Source of the DNA: Methanosarcina thermophila TM-1 | GTDB lineage: Archaea > Halobacteriota > Methanosarcinia > Methanosarcinales > Methanosarcinaceae | DNA length: 64,000 nt | NCBI RefSeq assembly: GCF_000969885.1 | Contig: NZ_CP009501.1 | Coordinates: 3,045,877 to 3,109,876, forward strand | Reading direction: 5' to 3' | Shown: piece after piece, positions 43,749 through 52,869 of the stretch | How the letters are laid out: each line of letters begins with the position of its first letter | Position numbering within the stretch: position 1 is the stretch's first letter | The notes under the pieces: generated by a model | What the model saw: only the letters and a program-made list of their open reading frames with translations | What the model was told of the DNA's origin: nothing | The model's database searches: none | Position numbers and translations under genes: made by a program

Positions 43749-45626
43749 TTGCAGAGTAGATTTGATTTTCTGCCGCTTCATAAGCTTGGAGCCAGGGAGG
43801 ATAAACAGAATCCCGGGGTTATTAACTTCGGGCTCCTGTTGCCAGGAGTGTCAGCAGATAAAGGCAATAAGTTATGGGTGAGGGTGATTCATGAGAAAGA
43901 CCAGTTCCTTCAGGATATATTACCTTTGAATTTTGAAATGGAACATTCCGAAGATTCAGAGTATGGAGATTACTGGTCTGTAACAGTAAATATCGTACCT
44001 CAAGATAAGCCAAAACCGCACTCTGCATGGGGAACTCCAGGCAAATATGTCTATCGATACTGCCTTGAGAATCCGGATAAACAGAATCCTGTTGACTGGA
44101 TTATAGACCCTTTTGCCAGAGAGTTTGGAGTCGGCAAGTTGTCTGCGTTTACGCTCGGATACGAAAATTACGAATGGAGCGAGCATGAACTGGTATGGAA
44201 GACTCCCTCAATTAATGATATTATTCTGTATGAACTGATGATCAATGAATTTGCAAATGACCTGCAGGGAGCAATTGAACAGCTGGATTATCTGGCAGAT
44301 CTTGGGATAAACTGCATAGAACTTATGCCTCTTTCCAATGTTGAAAAAAGGGTAGACTGGGGATTTATGCCAATAGGGTACTTTGGTGTGGATGAGCGCT
44401 TCGGAAACAGGAAGGATATGCAAAAATTAATCGATGCGGCTCACCAGAAAGGGATAGCAGTTATAGTTGACTCTGTATATGCTCACACAAGTCAGCTTTT
44501 CCCTTATTTCTATGTTTATAACGAACTCGGATGGAGCATAGATGAAAATCCCTTTATGGGTCCTTTTGCTGAAAACGCATTTGGAACGAGTACGGATTTC
44601 AACCATAAATTTACCAGAGACTTCTTTTTGACAGTAAACTATCACTGGCTCGACGCTTACCACATAGATGGTTTCAGGTATGATTATGTGCCAGGTTACT
44701 GGCTTGAGAATTCGGAAAACGGTTATACGAAACTGGTACGAGAGACTTACCTGATGGTCAAAGAAAAAAGAGGCTCTTCCGACCACTGGCAGCGATTTTT
44801 TAATAATGGCTCCATAAACCTTATTCAGTGCGCTGAACAACTGCAAAAACCAGTAGAAATTCTGAGAAAGACTTTCAGTAACTGTACCTGGCAAAACGGA
44901 ACTTTGAATGCAGCCAGGGAAGCAGCCAGAAATCCCGATCAATTGACCAGTCTGGGCTTTCTTTTTGGGCTATCTGGTTATCCGGCTGAGGTTCAGAACA
45001 ACGGCGATAATATTATGAAAACTGCCCTTCAGTATCTGGAAAATCACGATCATTCCCGTTTTATCTGCAACTTTGGAACAATTGACAGTGATAATGAACT
45101 TTTGAAAGAAGGCGACCGTGCGCTCTGGTATAAAGTTCAGCCCTATTTAATAGGTCTATTTACAGCAAAAGGAATTCCAATGCTATGGCAGGGACAGGAG
45201 TTCGGAGAAAACTATTTCCTTCCTCAGGAAGGCTGGGGAAGAGTACTTTTATACAGACCTGTACGCTGGGAATACTTCTATACTCATGAGGGCAGGTCTC
45301 TGATTCAACTCGTCAGAAAACTAATCAAGCTTCGTAGAAATAACTCTCAGTTTTCCAGGGGAGAACATTATTTCTACAATGATTTAACTCGCTATCAATG
45401 CCGGAATATTATGCTGTTTTCCAGGAGTCTTGAAGGAGTTTTTAGCCTCATAGCTCTAAATTTTGGAGATCAGGATCAGGAAGTGCTTTTTAAATTTCCG
45501 TTTAGTGGCAATTACGTGGAAGAACTTCACGGACTGGAAAATTTAAAGGGGGTCACTGCTGACGAAGGAATCCAGCTTAGAATTCCAAGTAATTACGGGA
45601 GAATCTGGACTGTGAAAGTTGGCTGA
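43749..45626 (+). CDS. Family GH13 alpha-amylase-type enzyme
   Basis: Hydrolyses or transfers alpha-1,4 glucans. An N-terminal CBM48-like beta-sandwich (about 1-130) precedes the TIM barrel. GH13 regions: I, VIVDSVYAHT (Asp241, His246); II, GFRYDYV with nucleophile Asp312; III, LIQCAEQ with acid/base Glu363; IV, LENHDHSRF with Asp434. Resembles branching enzymes and malto-oligosyltrehalose trehalohydrolases (625 residues). No signal peptide, so it is cytoplasmic, for glycogen or trehalose. Start TTG 43749 (a GGAG about 12 bases upstream). The last ~60 bases are tandemly duplicated downstream. No other glycogen gene is adjacent. Confidence 0.87.
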   Translation: MQSRFDFLPLHKLGAREDKQNPGVINFGLLLPGVSADKGNKLWVRVIHEKDQFLQDILPLNFEMEHSEDSEYGDYWSVTVNIVPQDKPKPHSAWGTPGKYVYRYCLENPDKQNPVDWIIDPFAREFGVGKLSAFTLGYENYEWSEHELVWKTPSINDIILYELMINEFANDLQGAIEQLDYLADLGINCIELMPLSNVEKRVDWGFMPIGYFGVDERFGNRKDMQKLIDAAHQKGIAVIVDSVYAHTSQLFPYFYVYNELGWSIDENPFMGPFAENAFGTSTDFNHKFTRDFFLTVNYHWLDAYHIDGFRYDYVPGYWLENSENGYTKLVRETYLMVKEKRGSSDHWQRFFNNGSINLIQCAEQLQKPVEILRKTFSNCTWQNGTLNAAREAARNPDQLTSLGFLFGLSGYPAEVQNNGDNIMKTALQYLENHDHSRFICNFGTIDSDNELLKEGDRALWYKVQPYLIGLFTAKGIPMLWQGQEFGENYFLPQEGWGRVLLYRPVRWEYFYTHEGRSLIQLVRKLIKLRRNNSQFSRGEHYFYNDLTRYQCRNIMLFSRSLEGVFSLIALNFGDQDQEVLFKFPFSGNYVEELHGLENLKGVTADEGIQLRIPSNYGRIWTVKVG

Positions 45627-45692
45627 CAGAGAAATCCGGTTTAGAATTCCAGGTAATTACGGGAGAATCTGGACTGTGAAAGTTGGATAAGT
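45566..45692 (+). repeat. 64-bp tandem duplication spanning the end of the GH13 gene
   Basis: The last part of the coding sequence and its stop occur twice, 64 bases apart. The core tagaattccaagtaattacg ... gactgtgaaagttgg is nearly identical. The second copy follows the TGA stop and ends in TAA instead of TGA. The spacing is not a multiple of three, so the second copy is out of frame and noncoding. Confidence 0.92.
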
Positions 45693-45851
45693 ATTCCAGG
45701 AATATCGGGATTTCTGATAAGCGCTCTAGAAATGCTAATTAGCGAATGCCCTGAAATAGGATTTTAGCTTAAAAAGTTGACTTTGTTGAGGATTTTCTGA
45801 TACTTTTAGTGGTAATCCATAAATACTCCCTGAGTGTTTAGTGGATTCGAT

Positions 45852-46769
45852 ATGCTTCGCATAATTTTTCTTGGTACTGGAGGCTCTCTGCCTACACGCA
45901 ACAGGAATCCGTCTGCAATAATGATCAATAGGGAAGGAGAGCTCATCCTGTTTGATTGTGGAGAAGGCACTCAGCAGCAAATGATGCGGGCAAAGACAGG
46001 AATGATGAACCTATCCTCGATTTTTGTCACCCACTTCCATGCAGATCATTTCCTGGGTATTCCCGGGCTGATTCAGACCATGTCTTTCATGGGAAGGAAA
46101 GAGCCCCTTCTGATCTATGGACCTGAAGGAACCAGAGAATTTACCGAGCTTTTTAAAGCTCTTGGATATTTCAATCTTAAATATGAAGTCCAGGGTATCC
46201 CATTGGAACCCGGGGATACTGTGGAAAAAGAAGGATACATGATCCGTGCCTTAAAAACCGAGCACAGTGTCTCAAGCCTCGGATATGCCCTTATAGAAAA
46301 CCCCCGCCCCGGGCGTTTCAATAGAGAAAAGGCAATTGAACTGGGAATTCCTCCGGGTCCTCTTTTCGCAAAGTTGCAAAAAGGAAATCCAGTAGAAATC
46401 GATGGAAAGCTTGTAAAACCCGAAGATGTAATGGGAGCCCCAAGGCCCGGAAGGACTATTGTATACAGCGGAGATACCAGACCCTGTGAGTCCATTCTTG
46501 AAGCCAGCAGGGATGCAGATGTGCTGATCCACGACAGCAGTTTCGCGGACGAGATGGCAGATTGGGCTGAAGAATCCAAACATTCGACAGCAGGGGAAGT
46601 CGCAGCTCTCGCAAAGGAAGCCGGGGTCAGAAAGCTCATCCTTACCCATATAAGTTCCCGGTATACTGATGATTCTGAACCTCTCCTTAACGATTCGAAA
46701 AAAGTGTTTGAAAACGTGATTATAGCCGAAGATCTGATGGAAATCGAGGTTCCCTACCGGTCTGAATAA
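45852..46769 (+). CDS. rnz: RNase Z (tRNA 3' endonuclease)
   Basis: RNase Z cuts the 3' trailer from pre-tRNAs. The metallo-beta-lactamase motif HFHADH (residues 61-66) is present, then YSGDTRPC and LTHISSRY, each contributing metal ligands; the N-terminal FLGTGGSLPTRNRNPSA is the family start. ATG 45852 gives 305 residues, while GTG 45834 would add six. A TATA-like ccataaatact about 30 bases before ATG suggests a near-leaderless mRNA. The tRNA-Ala here lacks an encoded CCA and so needs such processing. Confidence 0.95.
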   Translation: MLRIIFLGTGGSLPTRNRNPSAIMINREGELILFDCGEGTQQQMMRAKTGMMNLSSIFVTHFHADHFLGIPGLIQTMSFMGRKEPLLIYGPEGTREFTELFKALGYFNLKYEVQGIPLEPGDTVEKEGYMIRALKTEHSVSSLGYALIENPRPGRFNREKAIELGIPPGPLFAKLQKGNPVEIDGKLVKPEDVMGAPRPGRTIVYSGDTRPCESILEASRDADVLIHDSSFADEMADWAEESKHSTAGEVAALAKEAGVRKLILTHISSRYTDDSEPLLNDSKKVFENVIIAEDLMEIEVPYRSE

Positions 46770-46884
46770 AAAAATTGAGGTGATCTTTAAAGAAAGATTA
46801 GAAGTTGAGTTTTTATATCCGAACAGGTTAGCGTAAAGGGAGCTGTAATAGATCTATTTTACACCACAACAGATTCAGGATAAC

Positions 46885-47145
46885 TCAGATGAGAGTCCAA
46901 TCCAGTTTTCTGTCTTCAGCATCATAAAGTGTGACTTCCATGGTTTTGCCTTCGATATCATAAACCGGCTTGACGCCTATATAAAGAGTATCGCCGTAAT
47001 TGATATCAAGATCACCATTAACTCTGCTGAAATATACCCTGCCTTTTGTGCCCTTCTCTTCTACTGTTACACCTTTCCACATCAAATTTTTAATTACGTT
47101 TACAACTCTGCACTCAAACCTGTCGGCTTCACGTATTTCATTCAT
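46885..47145 (-). CDS. Small conserved-looking beta-rich protein
   Basis: An 86-residue protein with a regular strand-rich pattern (FECRVVNVIKNLMWKGVTVEE, then KGRVYFSRVNGDLDINYGDTLYI, and KTMEVTLYDAEDRKLDW), perhaps a small beta-barrel. No family is recognised. It is a single-gene unit transcribed towards RNase Z, with AAGGGGATCC upstream (GGGATC before ATG) as the likely ribosome binding site. Confidence 0.72.
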   Translation of the reverse strand: MNEIREADRFECRVVNVIKNLMWKGVTVEEKGTKGRVYFSRVNGDLDINYGDTLYIGVKPVYDIEGKTMEVTLYDAEDRKLDWTLI

Positions 47146-47341
47146 AGGGATCCCCTTTTATTTTTATTTCATTTTTGTTTGAGACTTATTTAAATCATTC
47201 TGCTAGAAAATGACTATTTTTATACATAAAATTATTCCTGCTCTTTATGGCAGGAGAAATGTATGTAAAAATGTTGCATGAGTAAGTAAAAAATATATTG
47301 AAGCAGGCAAAAGAAAAATTTCAAAAAATAAAAGGATTATT

Positions 47342-48460
47342 TTAAATATAAAGTTCAGAGGGTCCCTCTGGGAGGTCTCTCCTCCTGAGTTTTGCAAGCG
47401 CGTTTTCAAAATCTTTGCCTGTTACTATCTCCCGGTCTTCTATTATTGCTTGATGAAGAGCGGGTTTTAAAACTTTTTCCACAATATCTCTACCTGAAAG
47501 CCCATTTGCTTTCTTTGCAAGAGCCCGGAAGTCACAGTCTTCCACTTGCAGGGGGAAGGTTTTTACATTCGATTCAAATATCCTGAGGATCTCTTCTTCT
47601 TTGGGAAGTACGAATTCAATCTCTTCTTCAAATCGGCTTCTTATAGCAGAATCAAGGGTATAAATCCTGTTTGTGGAGCAGATGGTACATACTCCGTCGC
47701 GCTCCACTATACCATCCATTTCGGTCAGTAAAGCGTTTACAATTTCACTTACGTCTCCTCTCAACTCCTGGAATTTCCGATCCAGAGCTATGGCATCAAG
47801 CTCATCTATAAAGATTATACATGGAGCCATCTCTTCTGCTCTGTCATAAAGCTGGTGGATCTGGCGGGCTCCATCTCCCACATATTCTCCTATTAGCTGT
47901 GTAGCCTTGACCGGAATGATAGGTACATTGGTCTTGTTAGCAAGAGCCTTTGCAAGCATGGTTTTTCCAGTGCCTGAAGGCCCGAAAAAAAGGATATTTC
48001 TTGGCGCCCATTTCCCAAAGCGTTCGGGCTCTTCAAGGAAGCGTTCAATTAGCCTGCACTTTTGCTTTGCAAACTCCTGCCCGATTACATCTTCAAATTT
48101 TACGCTGCTCTTTATTTCTACCGAGGACATAAGCCCGTTTTCTTCTTCAGTAACAATAATTGAGGTTGAACTTCCTATTACGGACTCTGCAGGTTCCACA
48201 TCTATAATGCGGTAAGCAAAGTCCGGAAACATTCGCCTGTCAAAGAGATAATCTCCTTTGCGGGCAACATATCCGTTCCACTGTTCTCTGGCATAAAATT
48301 CAAAAACATCCCGATTTTCAATAACTGGATATTCGTCCATCATGCCACTCAACGGATAACCTTCGGGCTTCAGGATAAGAAGCTCGGAGGTAGATTTTCC
48401 AAACTCGGTATTGTTTTCATGAGCCTTTTTCGCGTTCACTCTTTGTGAGACTGGTCGCAC
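47342..48460 (-). CDS. AAA ATPase, single domain
   Basis: Walker A is GPSGTGKTML (160-169), Walker B IIFIDELDAIA, and the second region of homology TNRIYTLDSAIRSRFEEEIEF carries the arginine finger. The AAA domain resembles the proteasome-activating and Cdc48/Vps4 classes. The first ~115 residues form a divergent N-domain with no coiled coil like PAN. Length 372. Start is GTG 48460; a GTG eight codons in (GTGAACGCG) is an alternative. I know of archaeal paralogs but not their substrate. Confidence 0.85.
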   Translation of the reverse strand: MRPVSQRVNAKKAHENNTEFGKSTSELLILKPEGYPLSGMMDEYPVIENRDVFEFYAREQWNGYVARKGDYLFDRRMFPDFAYRIIDVEPAESVIGSSTSIIVTEEENGLMSSVEIKSSVKFEDVIGQEFAKQKCRLIERFLEEPERFGKWAPRNILFFGPSGTGKTMLAKALANKTNVPIIPVKATQLIGEYVGDGARQIHQLYDRAEEMAPCIIFIDELDAIALDRKFQELRGDVSEIVNALLTEMDGIVERDGVCTICSTNRIYTLDSAIRSRFEEEIEFVLPKEEEILRIFESNVKTFPLQVEDCDFRALAKKANGLSGRDIVEKVLKPALHQAIIEDREIVTGKDFENALAKLRRRDLPEGPSELYI

Positions 48461-49105
48461 TTTGTTATCAACTCGAATACTTTTGTATAACTCTATAGTA
48501 ATGTAATCTGAAGAGCTAATAAAATTTACCCCATAAACCAGGCAGAATATTCGACTGCGAATGACTTACCTCCCATGTGAAGCTGGGAAGCGGACTTCTA
48601 AAGACTTATGGTAAACTGCTCCCATATATTTATCTACATTTTCTCAAAAATCCAGATAATTATTATATACCGGTCTTCAATGTCACAATATATAAGTCCT
48701 TCAGGATATTTCATGAGTGTAAAATATTTATATGAGTAAACATAACTGATCTATTATCTCAAAGATACTTAAACCACAGGTTATGTAAGGTAACAGCTTT
48801 CCAGGGTTCTAATGTTAGAATCTTAGACTGTGGAGCTTTGCAGTGCACACAAAGGTCTGGTCTAAAAGAGAAAGCTAATATATTAGATGAATAATATAAA
48901 ACTCTTAATTATTGAATCAGATGTTATTTTCAAAGAAATTTGAAAATTTATCAATAATATTGAGTAAATTGCCTGACTAATATATGTATAATTAAAATTA
49001 TACAATTTAACATTGTACAGTATTATGCAGGTAATATCGAAGATTAACGACTTAAGAATTTCAGTGCCTAACAGGTAATTTTAGAGTATGATTTTTATGT
49101 TTACT
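48461..49105. other. Intergenic region between the AAA ATPase and a small protein
   Basis: No gene is seen. A stem of ctccca/tgggag-type (cctcccatgtgaagctgggaag, about 48570-48591) is present; it reads like a structured RNA or part of an end of a mobile element, but I saw no conserved tail. The rest is AT-rich. Confidence 0.45.
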
Positions 49106-49285
49106 ATGGAGAATACGGAAGGTTTTGATCAGAAAACTCTTGATAAGATGAATGCTGAAGTCAAGAAAAGGATGAGCAAGCACGATCCTAAATCGAAAGA
49201 CTATAAAAAATTATACGAACAGGTTGAAGACCAGGTCTTCGACAAATATTGTTCCGAGGTATTCAGACCCTCTCTTAAACTTTGA
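49106..49285 (+). CDS. Small charged protein
   Basis: 59 residues (MENTEGFDQKTLDKMNAEVK followed by KRMSKHDPKSKDYKKLYEQV and a short tail VFDKYCSEVFRPSLKL). It looks like a helical hairpin rich in Lys and Glu. ATG 49106 is chosen because the extra codons from 49088 are hydrophobic and AT-rich. No clear ribosome binding site or family. It is followed by T-rich sequence that would serve as a terminator. Confidence 0.6.
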   Translation: MENTEGFDQKTLDKMNAEVKKRMSKHDPKSKDYKKLYEQVEDQVFDKYCSEVFRPSLKL

Positions 49286-49568
49286 TAATTTATCGATATG
49301 GATTTACTATCAGTAAATGCGGCGTCGGTAAATTATATTTATTTTTTATTTTATTTTTTCTTATATCTTAGTTGAGTTCTCAATCGAGTACATTCTTGAT
49401 TTTCTTTATTTTGATTCTCTTTTTTTGACTCTCTTATTTTTGTTTATATTATGTTTTTTGTTATCCCTGTTTCTGATTTTGGTTTACTTCCTTTTTAATT
49501 ATTTTATCCTTTTTCAGGCTTAATTTGCTTCAATAACTTATTTATATTCATCCCTCTTATTTTCAATT

Positions 49569-50102
49569 ATGTTTTCTCCCAGTAAAACCAGAGCTCTGAG
49601 TTTTTTTCTTTTAATTATGCTATTGTTTGTACCGATAACAAGTGCAGCCTCTAATGCAGTAAACATTAAAGAAGCTGAACTTTACAAAGCGCCTGAGAAC
49701 TCCAGTATTGAAAATGATCTCTTTGCAGAACTGAGCGCAAAAGCCGAGCTTTATAATGAAAATTTCGATAAAGTTCCCTCAGTCCTTAAAAGGCTTGTAG
49801 CCAGTGAGGAAATTGCCGGAAAAATTAAGCTTGAAAACGGCGAGATGCTTTATGTGACTTTACTGATGCGAGGAGGAAAGATAGGAGAGTTTTACAAATA
49901 TGACACTCCTACTGATCCCAACTCAAAGATGGGACCTACCATAACAATAGAAACTGATGAGAAAACTATAAGGCAGATCCTTGATTCGGGCAAACCCCTG
50001 AAAGAAGCAGTAAAATGCATGAATGACGATTCCTTAAAGGTGGAAACCGAAGGACTCTTCCGGAGCACAATGCTCTGGTCCTTAAAGAAACTTTACGCAT
50101 AA
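49569..50102 (+). CDS. Secreted hypothetical protein
   Basis: 177 residues with a clear signal peptide (LSFFLLIMLLFVPITSAASN, cleavage probably after TSA). The mature part has a helical start and a beta-rich domain (GKIKLENGEMLYVTLLMRGG, then EFYKYDTPTDPNSKMGPTIT, then an alpha-helix with IRQILDSGKPLKEAVKCMND). The middle resembles sterol-carrier-type SCP2 folds, but that is only an impression. It is transcribed alone; a strong hairpin follows the stop. Confidence 0.7.
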   Translation: MFSPSKTRALSFFLLIMLLFVPITSAASNAVNIKEAELYKAPENSSIENDLFAELSAKAELYNENFDKVPSVLKRLVASEEIAGKIKLENGEMLYVTLLMRGGKIGEFYKYDTPTDPNSKMGPTITIETDEKTIRQILDSGKPLKEAVKCMNDDSLKVETEGLFRSTMLWSLKKLYA

Positions 50103-50145
50103 AAGCATCTTCATTCCGAGCTCGTTAGAAAAAGTTAATTTAAAT

Positions 50146-50171
50146 GCCCCTTTCCTTTCCGGGAAAAGGGC
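50146..50171 (+). terminator. Hairpin after the secreted hypothetical gene
   Basis: gcccctttcc-tttcc-gggaaaagggc forms a stem of about ten pairs 44 bases after the stop, followed by a T-rich stretch. Possible terminator or mRNA stabiliser for either facing gene. Confidence 0.5.
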
Positions 50172-50180
50172 TCCAGCTTA

Positions 50181-50221
50181 TTTTCAGAATCTCTTATTTT
50201 ATTTTTCAGAATCTCTTATTT
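50181..50221. repeat. 22-base-spaced direct repeat
   Basis: The sequence ttttcagaatctcttattt occurs twice (50181-50199 and 50203-50221), a small tandem duplication within the spacer between convergent genes. Confidence 0.85.
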
Positions 50222-50285
50222 GATCTCAGAAAATCATGGACTCTTTTTTAGAGTTGATCGGATTTTCGAGAACCCGAGTACTGGA

Positions 50286-51479
50286 TTAATGTTTTACAAT
50301 CTCTCCGGGATACGTAAATCTCCCTTTTTCCATTACCACGCCGGTATTTATACTTGTATTAATACCAGTATGCACGTCGTCTCCCATAATCACTCCGAGT
50401 TTTCTTCTGCCCGAGTCAAGAATTCTGCCTTTTATCATTACTTTTATATTTTTCCCATCATGCCGGAGATTTGCAACTTTCGTACCCGCTCCAAAATTGC
50501 AACGGCGTCCGATAATACTGTCTCCAACATAACTCAGATGACCTACATTGGTATTTTCCATGATAATCGTGTTTTTTATTTCGACCGCATTCCCTACCCT
50601 TACATGGTTCCCTATTGAAGTGTATGGGCGGATATAACAATTGGGACCTATATCGCAGTTCTCCCCTATTATTACCGGACCTTCGATGTAAGAACCGCTC
50701 CTGATAAGAGTACCTTTTCCTATTACAACCTCCCCTTTTATTGTCGCATTCGGTTCCACGGTACCCTCATACCTCTTCCTGAGATCTTTCAGTAGATGTT
50801 CGTTTGCTTTAAGGAGATCCCAGGGATACCCTATATCTATCCACCTGCCGCTGAGAGAGCTGTAGCCTACAGTCGCTCCTGTATCGATAAGCATCTGGAG
50901 TGAGTCCGTAATCTCGAATTCATTTCTTACGGATGGCTGTGTCCTGTCAATGAAATCAAAAATGGATTCCCTGAAAAGGTATATTCCGGCGTTTGCAAGG
51001 TTAGTGGGTGGGGTTTTAGGTTTTTCTATTACCCTTACAACCCTATCATTCTCAGTTTCAAGCACTCCGAAATCCGAAGGGTTTTCTACCTCTTTTACGC
51101 AAATGACCGCTTCCTCTGTCCTTGAAACCAGAGCTCTTAAATCTTCCTGTCCTATGAGCATATCTCCGTTGAGTACAAGGAAAGCTCCGTCAACATAGCC
51201 TTTTGCACAGCCTATCGCGTTTGCAGTCCCTAGCTGCTCTTTCTGCCGTACGTACTCTATGCTAACTCCCCATTTGCTCCCATCCCCGAAGTACTCTTTT
51301 ATCTGCTCCTCCAGATAACCCGTAATGAAAACAAAGCCGTCGATACCTGCTTCTATGGCTGAATTAAGTATGTGCTCAAGGATGGGCTTATTTGCGACCT
51401 TGAGCATGACCTTGGGGCAGTCGGAAGTCAGAGGTTCCATTCTTGTGCCTTTTCCTGCCACAAGGACAACTGCTTTCAT
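50286..51479 (-). CDS. GlmU-like bifunctional sugar nucleotidyltransferase/acetyltransferase
   Basis: N-terminal [10 protein letters not shown] and [11 protein letters not shown] belong to the nucleotidyltransferase domain, with the catalytic Asp in [11 protein letters not shown]. The C-terminal half is a left-handed beta-helix of hexapeptide repeats ([19 protein letters not shown] and further) ending in [16 protein letters not shown]. In archaea such enzymes acetylate glucosamine 1-phosphate and add UMP to give UDP-GlcNAc. 397 residues. Its ATG overlaps the glmM stop by four bases, so it is translationally coupled. A paralog heads the same cluster at 54742. Confidence 0.87.
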   Translation of the reverse strand: MKAVVLVAGKGTRMEPLTSDCPKVMLKVANKPILEHILNSAIEAGIDGFVFITGYLEEQIKEYFGDGSKWGVSIEYVRQKEQLGTANAIGCAKGYVDGAFLVLNGDMLIGQEDLRALVSRTEEAVICVKEVENPSDFGVLETENDRVVRVIEKPKTPPTNLANAGIYLFRESIFDFIDRTQPSVRNEFEITDSLQMLIDTGATVGYSSLSGRWIDIGYPWDLLKANEHLLKDLRKRYEGTVEPNATIKGEVVIGKGTLIRSGSYIEGPVIIGENCDIGPNCYIRPYTSIGNHVRVGNAVEIKNTIIMENTNVGHLSYVGDSIIGRRCNFGAGTKVANLRHDGKNIKVMIKGRILDSGRRKLGVIMGDDVHTGINTSINTGVVMEKGRFTYPGEIVKH

Positions 51480-52780
51480 TTAAGCGCCTCCTTTGCTATC
51501 TTTTCAGCCATTTCGAAAATCTCATCAACATTCTCACGGGCTTCAGCCGTAATCCTCACTTTTGCTTCCGTGCCCGAGGGGCGCACAAGTACCCAGCCAT
51601 TGTCCATTTCCACGCGAATGCCATCAATATCAAGGACTTTTCCTAAAGGCTCAAGTTTAGCCTTCACTTTTTCCATAAACTCTGCTTTCTTTTCATTTGC
51701 GCAGGGTAGAGTTCCTCTTTTTGTGGCATACTTTGGAAGTTCTTCTCGAAGTTCGCTTAATTTCTTTTCCTTTACAATCTCGACAAGCTTTGCGGCTGCG
51801 TAAATCCCGTCAGGGCAGTAGGAAATCTTCGGGAAAATCCAGCTTCCTGACGGCTCGCCTCCGTAAATCGCACCGTACTGTTTTATTCCTTCAGCGACGT
51901 AGACGTCTCCCACTCTTGTCCTTACAATTTCAGAACCTTTAAGGAAATCGTCAACCATCAATGAAGTGTCTACAGGCACGACAACCGTTCCCTTGTTGCC
52001 GTTGCATTCATAGTGTCCAAAAATTGCAAGTAGCTCATCGCCTGAGACAAAATTGCCTTTCTCATCCACTGCCATCATCCGGTCTGCATCCCCATCATGC
52101 GCTATCCCGAGATCGGCTCCGAAATCAACAACAGCTTTTTTTAGCATGGAAAGGTTTTCATCATTCGGCTCTGGGTTTCTCGCAGGGAAGTGACCATCAG
52201 GCTGGGCATTCAGGGTTATTACTTCACAGCCCAGTTCCTGGAGGAGATAGGGGCTAATTGTCCCTCCTGCTCCGCATCCGCAGTCCAGTACTACTTTCAG
52301 GCTGGAACTCCCTACAAGTTTCTTAATCATATTCATATGGGCACGGACGGCATTTCCATCTTCTTCAAATCTGCCTATACGGTTCCATGGAACTCTGGAA
52401 AAATTCGCATCCTCAATGGCTCTCTCAATTTCGTCCTGCTGCGACGAGTCAAAAGCCATGCCGTCAGGGTTCCAGAGTTTGATTCCTACGTACTCAGAAG
52501 GGTTGTGGGAGGCTGTAACCATTACACCGCATTCGTATTCTCTGGCTGCATATGCCAGGGTAGGGGTAGTAACAAGGCCGATCTCTGTAACAGCACAGCC
52601 TGCTGCAGTCATTCCTGCAATCAGGGAGTGCTCGATCATCTGGGCCGAAACTCTGGGATCCCTTCCGATAACTGCAGTCTTTTTTCGGCTTCCCAATACA
52701 AGCCCTACATTTAGTGCAAGTTCGGGCGTGATTTCTTTGTTTGCTATCCCTCTTATTCCTGAAGATCCGAAGAGTTTCAT
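51476..52780 (-). CDS. glmM: Phosphoglucosamine mutase
   Basis: Interconverts glucosamine 6-phosphate and 1-phosphate. Active-site serine is in [13 protein letters not shown] (Ser91), the metal-binding loop in [10 protein letters not shown], the sugar-binding [10 protein letters not shown], and the phosphate-binding [10 protein letters not shown] near the C-terminus. 434 residues is typical of archaeal GlmM. Third gene of the cluster after glmS (89-base gap) and coupled by a four-base overlap to the next transferase. Related enzymes also act on mannose or glucose phosphates, but glmS next door settles the substrate with fair certainty. Confidence 0.94.
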   Translation of the reverse strand: MKLFGSSGIRGIANKEITPELALNVGLVLGSRKKTAVIGRDPRVSAQMIEHSLIAGMTAAGCAVTEIGLVTTPTLAYAAREYECGVMVTASHNPSEYVGIKLWNPDGMAFDSSQQDEIERAIEDANFSRVPWNRIGRFEEDGNAVRAHMNMIKKLVGSSSLKVVLDCGCGAGGTISPYLLQELGCEVITLNAQPDGHFPARNPEPNDENLSMLKKAVVDFGADLGIAHDGDADRMMAVDEKGNFVSGDELLAIFGHYECNGNKGTVVVPVDTSLMVDDFLKGSEIVRTRVGDVYVAEGIKQYGAIYGGEPSGSWIFPKISYCPDGIYAAAKLVEIVKEKKLSELREELPKYATKRGTLPCANEKKAEFMEKVKAKLEPLGKVLDIDGIRVEMDNGWVLVRPSGTEAKVRITAEARENVDEIFEMAEKIAKEALK

Positions 52781-52869
52781 ATGTCCCGCTCCGAAGTTTT
52801 CTGAAGTGTAAAGTGTATTCTCTTTAGGTTCTTTTGATTTTTTTTAATTTTAAGTTTTCAGTCTTTCCG

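Noticed and set aside
48570-48591. Hairpin cctcccatgtgaagctgggaag as an insertion sequence end
   Set aside because: There is no conserved tail or partner hairpin nearby, unlike the element at 34003, so it is only noted as a stem.
51443-52811. Several long plus-strand frames opposite glmM and glmS
   Set aside because: They are shadows of well-supported minus-strand genes and have no motifs or ribosome binding sites.
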